Assembly (NCBI GenBank): GCA_021777685.1
Contig: JAJYDH010000241.1
Location: 1 to 9,347, forward strand
Source: Planctomycetota bacterium
Lineage (GTDB): Bacteria > Planctomycetota > Planctomycetia > Isosphaerales > Isosphaeraceae
Length of the DNA: 9,347 bases
Reading direction: 5' to 3'
How positions within the stretch are numbered: the stretch's first letter is position 1; each line of letters begins with the position of its first letter. The notes beneath the pieces were generated by a model. The model worked only from the letters and a program-made list of their open reading frames with translations. It had not been told where the DNA came from and searched no databases. The translations under genes and the position numbers were made by a program. Shown piece by piece: positions 5,196 to 9,347 of this stretch.

Positions 5196-8024
5196 TCAGG
5201 CCTGGCTCGGGCCGGCGAGCAGTTGTCGGAGCACGTAAGGGAGGATTCCACCGTGCTGATAATAACGGATTTCCTGGGGCGTGTCGATCCGGACGGTCGC
5301 CGTGAACCGATGTGCCGTCCCGTCGGGCTTGGTGGCGACCACCGTGACCTCCTTGCCGGCCTTGAATCCGTCGGCAAGGCCGGCGGCGAGCCCCTCAATG
5401 GCGAAGGTCTCCTCGCCGGTCAGGCCGAGGTGCTCGACCGCGTCGCCGGCGCCGAACTGGAGCGGCAGGATGCCCATGCCGACGAGGTTCGAGCGGTGGA
5501 TTCGCTCGTAGCTCTCGGCGATGACCGCTCGGATGCCCAGGAGCTTCGGCCCCTTGGCCGCCCAGTCGCGCGACGAGCCCGAGCCGTATTCCTTGCCCGC
5601 CAGGACGATCAGCGGCACCCCTTCTTCCCGGTATTTCTCGGAGGCGTCGAAGATCGACATCGTCTCGCCGTCGGGCAGGTGGCGGGTGACGCCGCCCTCG
5701 GTCCCGGGGGCGAGCTTGTTCTTGAGCCGGATGTTGGCGAAGGTCCCGCGGACCATCACCTCATGGTTCCCCCGGCGGGAGCCGTAGGAGTTGAACTCGC
5801 TGACCGGCACGCCGTGTTCGAGGAGGTAGCGGCCCGCCGGGCCCTGGGTCTTGATCGAGCCGGCCGGCGAGATGTGGTCGGTCGTGATGCTGTCGCCCAG
5901 GACCGCGAGCGCCCTCGCCCCCGTGATCTCCTCGACCGGCGGGGGCTGGTCGGGCATCCCGATGAAGTAGGGCGGGTTCTTGACGTAGGTCGAGCTGTCG
6001 TCCCACTCGTAGAGGTCGCCCTGGGGCACCGGCAGCGAGTTCCAGCGCTCGTCCCCCTGGAAGACCTCGCCGTACTCCTTGTGGAACATCTCCGAGCGGA
6101 CCGACTTGCCCACCGCGTCGGCGACCTCGGCCTGCGTGGGCCAGATGTCCTTGAGGTAGACCGCCTTGCCCTCGGGGTCGTGGCCGATCGGGTCGTTGGT
6201 CAGGTCGGTGTCCATCGTCCCGGCGATCGCGTAGGCCACGACCAGCGGGGGCGAGGCCAGGTAGTTGGCCCGGATGTCGGAGTTGATCCGCCCCTCGAAG
6301 TTCCGGTTGCCGGAGAGGACCGCGACGGTGACGAGGTCGTCGTCGTGGATCGCCTTGGAGATCTCCAGCGAGAGCGGGCCGGAGTTGCCGATGCAGGTCG
6401 TGCAGCCGTAGCCGACGAGGTTGAACCGGAGCTGGTCGAGGTACGGAGTCAGCCCGGCGTCGTCCAGGTAATCGGTCACGACCTTGGAGCCCGGGGCGAG
6501 GCTTGCCTTGACCCAGGGCTGCGTGGTCAGGCCGCGCTCGACGGCCTTCTTGGCGACCAGGCCGGCGGCGATCATGACCGAGGGGTTCGAGGTGTTCGTG
6601 CAACTGGTGATGGCGGCGATGACGACCGAGCCGTCCTCGATGTAGCCGTTGCGGAGCGGCCGATAGGCTGCCGAGGGGGCCGTGGGGTCCTCGGCGCCGA
6701 CGGCGGTGCCGCCGCCGCCCTCGCCTTCGAGCCGGATCTCCCCCTTGACGTCGGTCGTCGCCGAGGCCGCGGCGCCGTTGGATTTCGGCGAGGGCGGCCG
6801 GGACTCGTGCATGACCTTGAGCGCCTTGCGGAACGACTCCTTGGCGTCGCCGAGCTTGACCCGGTCCTGGGGCCGCTTGGGGCCCGCGAGGCTGGGCTCG
6901 ACGGTCGCCAGGTCGAGTTCGAGGGTGTCGGTGTAGGTCGCCTCGGGGCCGCCGGGGGTGAAGAACAGCCCCTGAGCCCTGGCGTAGCCCTCCACCAGGC
7001 GGATCAGATCCTTCGGCCGCCCGGAGAGTTCGAGGTAGCGGAGCGTCTCGGCGTCGATCGGGAAGATCCCGCAGGTCGCCCCGTATTCGGGGGCCATGTT
7101 GGCGATCGTCGCGCGGTCGGCGAGCGGGAGGGTGGCCAGTCCGTCGCCGTAGAACTCGACGAACTTGCCGACGACGCCCTTGCGGCGGAGCTGCTCGGTG
7201 ACGGTGAGGACCAGGTCGGTCGCCGTCGCCCCCTCGCGGAGCTGGCCGGTGAACTTGAACCCGACCACCTGCGGGACCAGCATCGAGACCGGCTGGCCGA
7301 GCATCGCGGCCTCGGCCTCGATCCCGCCGACGCCCCAGCCCAGCACGCCCAGGCCGTTGATCATCGTGGTGTGAGAGTCGGTCCCGACCAGCGTGTCGGG
7401 ATAGGCCAGGGGCTCGCCGGAGGCGGCCTCGCCCTCGACGTCGGACGAGGAGAAGACCACCCGGGCGAGGTATTCCAGGTTGACCTGGTGGACGATCCCG
7501 GTGTCGGGCGGGACGGCCCGGAAGTTCCGGAAGGCATCCTGGCCCCAGCGGAGGAAGGCGTAGCGCTCGCGGTTCCGGCTGAATTCCAGCTCGGCGTTGG
7601 TCGCGAAGGCCAGCGACGTGCCGGCCTCGTCGACCTGGACCGAGTGGTCGATCACCAGCTCGACCGGCTGGAGCGGGTTGATCTTCTTCGGGTCGCCCCC
7701 CATCCGCTTCATGGCGTCGCGCATCGCGGCGAGGTCGACCACCGCCGGGACGCCCGTGAAGTCCTGGAGCAGGACCCGGCTCGGCCGGAAGGCGATCTCG
7801 AGGTTGGGGATCGCCTTGGGGTCCCACCCGGCCAGCCCGAGGATGTCGTCCCGGGTGACGGTCACGTCGTCTTCGTTGCGGAGCAGATTTTCCAGGAGGA
7901 TCTTCAGCGAGAACGGGAGTCGGGCGAGGTCCACGCCCTGCCCGGCGAGGGCATCAAGGCGATAGTATCGATAGGTCCGGTCGTCGACTTTGAATGTGGC
8001 GAGGGACTCGAAACTGTTGGGCAT
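5196..8024 (-). CDS. acnA: Aconitate hydratase, AcnA/IRP1-like type
   Basis: [4Fe-4S] enzyme converting citrate to isocitrate through cis-aconitate in the TCA cycle; cytoplasmic. The 942-residue product is full length. The N-terminal part includes LLENLLRN (43-50) and VLLQDFTGVPAVVDLAAMRD (84-103), followed by the substrate-site region GTDSHTTMINGLGVLGWGVG (214-233). Cluster ligands are Cys475 in TSCTNTSNP, and Cys541 and Cys544 in GYGCTTCIGNSGP. The C-terminal swivel domain starts near LGDSITTDHISPAGSI (709-724) and carries EYGSGSSRDWAAKG (812-825). A low-complexity stretch at about 408-455, with EGEGGGGT and an Ala run, makes it longer than E. coli AcnA and closer to the long actinobacterial forms. 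The ATG at 8024 has AGAGG 10 bases upstream. AcnB has a different domain order, and 2-methylcitrate dehydratases of the AcnD type are less likely beside pdh genes. Confidence 0.96.
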   Translation of the reverse strand: MPNSFESLATFKVDDRTYRYYRLDALAGQGVDLARLPFSLKILLENLLRNEDDVTVTRDDILGLAGWDPKAIPNLEIAFRPSRVLLQDFTGVPAVVDLAAMRDAMKRMGGDPKKINPLQPVELVIDHSVQVDEAGTSLAFATNAELEFSRNRERYAFLRWGQDAFRNFRAVPPDTGIVHQVNLEYLARVVFSSSDVEGEAASGEPLAYPDTLVGTDSHTTMINGLGVLGWGVGGIEAEAAMLGQPVSMLVPQVVGFKFTGQLREGATATDLVLTVTEQLRRKGVVGKFVEFYGDGLATLPLADRATIANMAPEYGATCGIFPIDAETLRYLELSGRPKDLIRLVEGYARAQGLFFTPGGPEATYTDTLELDLATVEPSLAGPKRPQDRVKLGDAKESFRKALKVMHESRPPSPKSNGAAASATTDVKGEIRLEGEGGGGTAVGAEDPTAPSAAYRPLRNGYIEDGSVVIAAITSCTNTSNPSVMIAAGLVAKKAVERGLTTQPWVKASLAPGSKVVTDYLDDAGLTPYLDQLRFNLVGYGCTTCIGNSGPLSLEISKAIHDDDLVTVAVLSGNRNFEGRINSDIRANYLASPPLVVAYAIAGTMDTDLTNDPIGHDPEGKAVYLKDIWPTQAEVADAVGKSVRSEMFHKEYGEVFQGDERWNSLPVPQGDLYEWDDSSTYVKNPPYFIGMPDQPPPVEEITGARALAVLGDSITTDHISPAGSIKTQGPAGRYLLEHGVPVSEFNSYGSRRGNHEVMVRGTFANIRLKNKLAPGTEGGVTRHLPDGETMSIFDASEKYREEGVPLIVLAGKEYGSGSSRDWAAKGPKLLGIRAVIAESYERIHRSNLVGMGILPLQFGAGDAVEHLGLTGEETFAIEGLAAGLADGFKAGKEVTVVATKPDGTAHRFTATVRIDTPQEIRYYQHGGILPYVLRQLLAGPSQA

Positions 8025-8042
8025 GGTCGGGAAACCTCTCCT

Positions 8043-8066
8043 GTCCCGGCCGGGGGATGCCGGGAC
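8043..8066 (-). promoter_or_regulatory. Hairpin abutting the aconitase ribosome binding site
   Basis: On the minus strand GTCCCGGC and GCCGGGAC form a perfect 8-bp G/C-rich stem with an 8-base loop. The next base after the stem begins AGGAGAGG, the Shine-Dalgarno region of acnA (8035-8042). Such a stem could influence ribosome access or mRNA stability. No iron-responsive-element loop (CAGUGN) is present. Confidence 0.4.
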
Positions 8067-8098
8067 GATCGCGACGTCCGAAAGCTGGCTGGGGCTAT

Positions 8099-8104
8099 AG
8101 TCTA
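8099..8104 (-). promoter_or_regulatory. Weak -10 candidate upstream of acnA
   Basis: The local A+T-rich patch on the minus strand, ATCGTTAGACTATAG, contains TAGACT, a 4 of 6 match to the -10 consensus, 74 bases before the acnA ATG. No good -35 lies 17 bases upstream (GCGAAC). It is offered only because acnA needs a promoter somewhere in the 145-base gap unless it is read through from egtB. Confidence 0.15.
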
Positions 8105-8134
8105 ACGATTCGCGGCCGGGGGTTCGCCACCCTG

Positions 8135-8150
8135 CCGGGAAAAAACCCGG
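8135..8150 (-). terminator. Small CCGGG-T6-CCCGG hairpin after egtB
   Basis: A 5-bp stem closes a six-T loop on the minus strand, 19 bases after the egtB stop. The T run is inside the loop rather than after the stem, so it is not a normal intrinsic terminator. The stem is short; function is unproven. Confidence 0.15.
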
Positions 8151-8169
8151 AATGAACGAGGTTCGCGCT

Positions 8170-9347
8170 TCAAGACGCGTCGCGGGCCAGCCTCATCCCG
8201 CTGAATTGCCAGCGGGCGTCGGGCGGGAAGAAGTTCCGGTAGGTGGCCCGGACGTGCGACCGGGGTGTCGCGCACGAACCGCCCCGGAGGACGAACTGGT
8301 TGCACATGAACTTGCCGTTGTACTCGCCCAGGGCCCCGGCCGCCGGCCGGTAGCCGGGATACGGGGAGTAAGGGCTTCGGGTCCACTCCCAGACGTCGCC
8401 GAACATCTGGCAGGGTCCATCTTCGGTCGCCGGGTATGTCCCCGGATGATATCGCCCCGACTCCAGGAAGTTCCCCTCGATCGGCCGGTCGACGGCGGCG
8501 ATTTCCCACTCGGCCTCGGTCGCGAGCCGGGCGTCGGACCAGCGGGCGAAGGCGTCGGCCTCGTAGTAGCTGACGTGCGTGACCGGCTCGTCCGGGGCCA
8601 GCTCGCGGAAGCCGGCCAGCGTGGTCGTCATCCATCGGCCGTCGAGGCGTTCCCAGTACAGGGGCGCCGACCATCCCCGGGCCTTCCTCGCCGCCCAGCC
8701 GTCGGAGAGCCAGAATTCGGGCCGATCGTAGCCGCCATCCTCGATGAATCCGAGGAATTCGGCGTTCGACGCCGGCCGGCTCGCCAGCTCGAAGGCTCCG
8801 ACGTACTCGGGGTGCCTCGGGGTCTCGTTGTCGAAGGCGAAGCCGGGCCCCTCGTGGCCGACCTCGCGAAGCCCGGCGGGGTAGACCGTCCAGCGGAGGG
8901 GGCTCGGATCTCCGGCCGGGTCCGGGTCGCGTTCCTGGTAAGCCGGCCGGAGGGGATTGGCGGCGAAGGCGTGCTTGAGGTCGGTCAGGATCAGTTCCTG
9001 ATGCTGCTGCTCGTGGTGCAGTCCGAGGACGACCGTCGCCCCGAGGGTCGCGATGGTCTCCTCGTCCGCCGATCCCAGCCAGTCCGCCATCCGGGCGTCG
9101 ATCTCATGGCGATAGCGTTCGACCTCGCCGATCGTGGGCCGGGAGAGCAATCCCCGGCGATCGCGGGCGATCCGCTCGCCGACCGCGTTGTAATAAGAAT
9201 TGAACAGATAGTTGTACTGGGGATAGCGCGGCCGGTAGTCGGGCAGGGCGTTCGCGAGGATGAAGGTCTCGAAGAACCAGGTGGTGTGGGCCAGGTGCCA
9301 CTTGACCGGGCTGGCGTCGGGCATCGACTGGAGGACGAAGTCTTCCG
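8170..9347 (-). CDS. egtB: Ergothioneine biosynthesis sulfoxide synthase EgtB, 5' end outside the window
   Basis: Iron(II)- and O2-dependent enzyme joining hercynine to a cysteine-containing thiol (gamma-glutamylcysteine or cysteine) as a sulfoxide during ergothioneine synthesis. Numbering is from the internal Met at 9324. A DinB-like N-terminal domain has WHLAHTTWFFE (9-19) and HHEQQHQE (103-110); a histidine of the first (probably His13) with His104 and His108 would form the iron-binding triad. A formylglycine-generating-enzyme-like domain (about 143-384) carries RLATEAEWE (266-274), FGDVWEWT (308-315), LRGGS (346-350) and GMRLA (376-380). The Met at 9324 is not the start: the frame stays open upstream as EDFVLQSMPDASP, itself conserved in EgtB, so roughly 30-50 N-terminal residues lie beyond the window. 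It ends without the C-terminal methyltransferase domain found in OvoA. No egtD is in the window; it could lie upstream. Confidence 0.93.
   Translation of the reverse strand, partial: EDFVLQSMPDASPVKWHLAHTTWFFETFILANALPDYRPRYPQYNYLFNSYYNAVGERIARDRRGLLSRPTIGEVERYRHEIDARMADWLGSADEETIATLGATVVLGLHHEQQHQELILTDLKHAFAANPLRPAYQERDPDPAGDPSPLRWTVYPAGLREVGHEGPGFAFDNETPRHPEYVGAFELASRPASNAEFLGFIEDGGYDRPEFWLSDGWAARKARGWSAPLYWERLDGRWMTTTLAGFRELAPDEPVTHVSYYEADAFARWSDARLATEAEWEIAAVDRPIEGNFLESGRYHPGTYPATEDGPCQMFGDVWEWTRSPYSPYPGYRPAAGALGEYNGKFMCNQFVLRGGSCATPRSHVRATYRNFFPPDARWQFSGMRLARDAS

Noticed and set aside
4898..5398. Upstream extension of pdhA to a 504-residue protein
   Set aside because: It would overlap the aconitase gene on the same strand and encodes Pro/Arg-rich filler; ATG 4897 with AGGAG gives the normal length.
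5761..7827. 688-residue minus-strand frame within aconitase
   Set aside because: It is an alternative reading frame of acnA with Arg/Gly/Pro-rich composition; the overlapping acnA frame has all catalytic motifs.
4977..8105. 1042-residue open frame on the plus strand opposite aconitase
   Set aside because: It mirrors the acnA coding sequence in antisense, has the same Asp/Arg/Gly/Leu/Val-rich low-information composition, and shows no protein family features.
8102..8674. 190-residue minus-strand frame overlapping the egtB 3' end
   Set aside because: It is an out-of-frame shadow of egtB that runs past its stop and has no recognisable domain.
8170..9347. Formylglycine-generating enzyme or OvoA as the identity of the egtB gene
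   Set aside because: The N-terminal DinB-like domain with the HxxxHxE iron motif excludes a plain sulfatase-modifying enzyme, and the absence of a C-terminal methyltransferase domain argues against OvoA.

Overview
The window reads as a GC-rich bacterial chromosome segment carrying central-metabolism genes, all on the minus strand. G+C is high throughout, third codon positions are strongly G/C-biased, and long open frames on the opposite strand are a by-product of that bias. The mitochondria-like, heterodimeric-E1 pyruvate dehydrogenase, the large AcnA-type aconitase, EgtB, and a GTAGGGTGGGTCGAGC-type palindromic repeat together suggest a planctomycete, perhaps Isosphaeraceae. That assignment is inference from memory of similar genomes and was not tested by a search.

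Layout, in the direction of transcription (from high to low coordinates): (1) the C-terminal part of egtB, an ergothioneine-pathway non-haem iron sulfoxide synthase whose 5' end lies beyond base 9347; (2) a 145-base gap with small hairpins; (3) a complete aconitase gene (5196-8024) with a hairpin abutting its ribosome binding site; (4) a 298-base gap that probably holds the promoter of the next operon; (5) pdhA and pdhB (E1 alpha and beta), only 2 bases apart; (6) a 151-base spacer with an imperfect 17-bp inverted repeat; (7) pdhC (E2), starting at GTG 2746; (8) a 177-base spacer dominated by a perfect 34-bp inverted repeat; (9) lpd (E3), which runs off the left edge without its last roughly 50-60 codons.

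The four pdh/lpd genes encode a full pyruvate dehydrogenase complex. E1 decarboxylates pyruvate on thiamine diphosphate, E2 carries the acetyl group on its lipoyl arm to CoA, and E3 reoxidises the arm using FAD and NAD+. Aconitase then acts on the citrate made from that acetyl-CoA, so the acn-pdh block links pyruvate oxidation to the first steps of the TCA cycle. EgtB belongs to a separate thiol-antioxidant pathway and is probably only a neighbour.

I see no undescribed multi-gene system. The non-ordinary signals are the two different intercistronic inverted repeats inside the pdh operon, the hairpin next to the aconitase ribosome binding site, and a low-complexity insertion in aconitase. No tRNA, rRNA, CRISPR array, insertion sequence or phage gene was seen.
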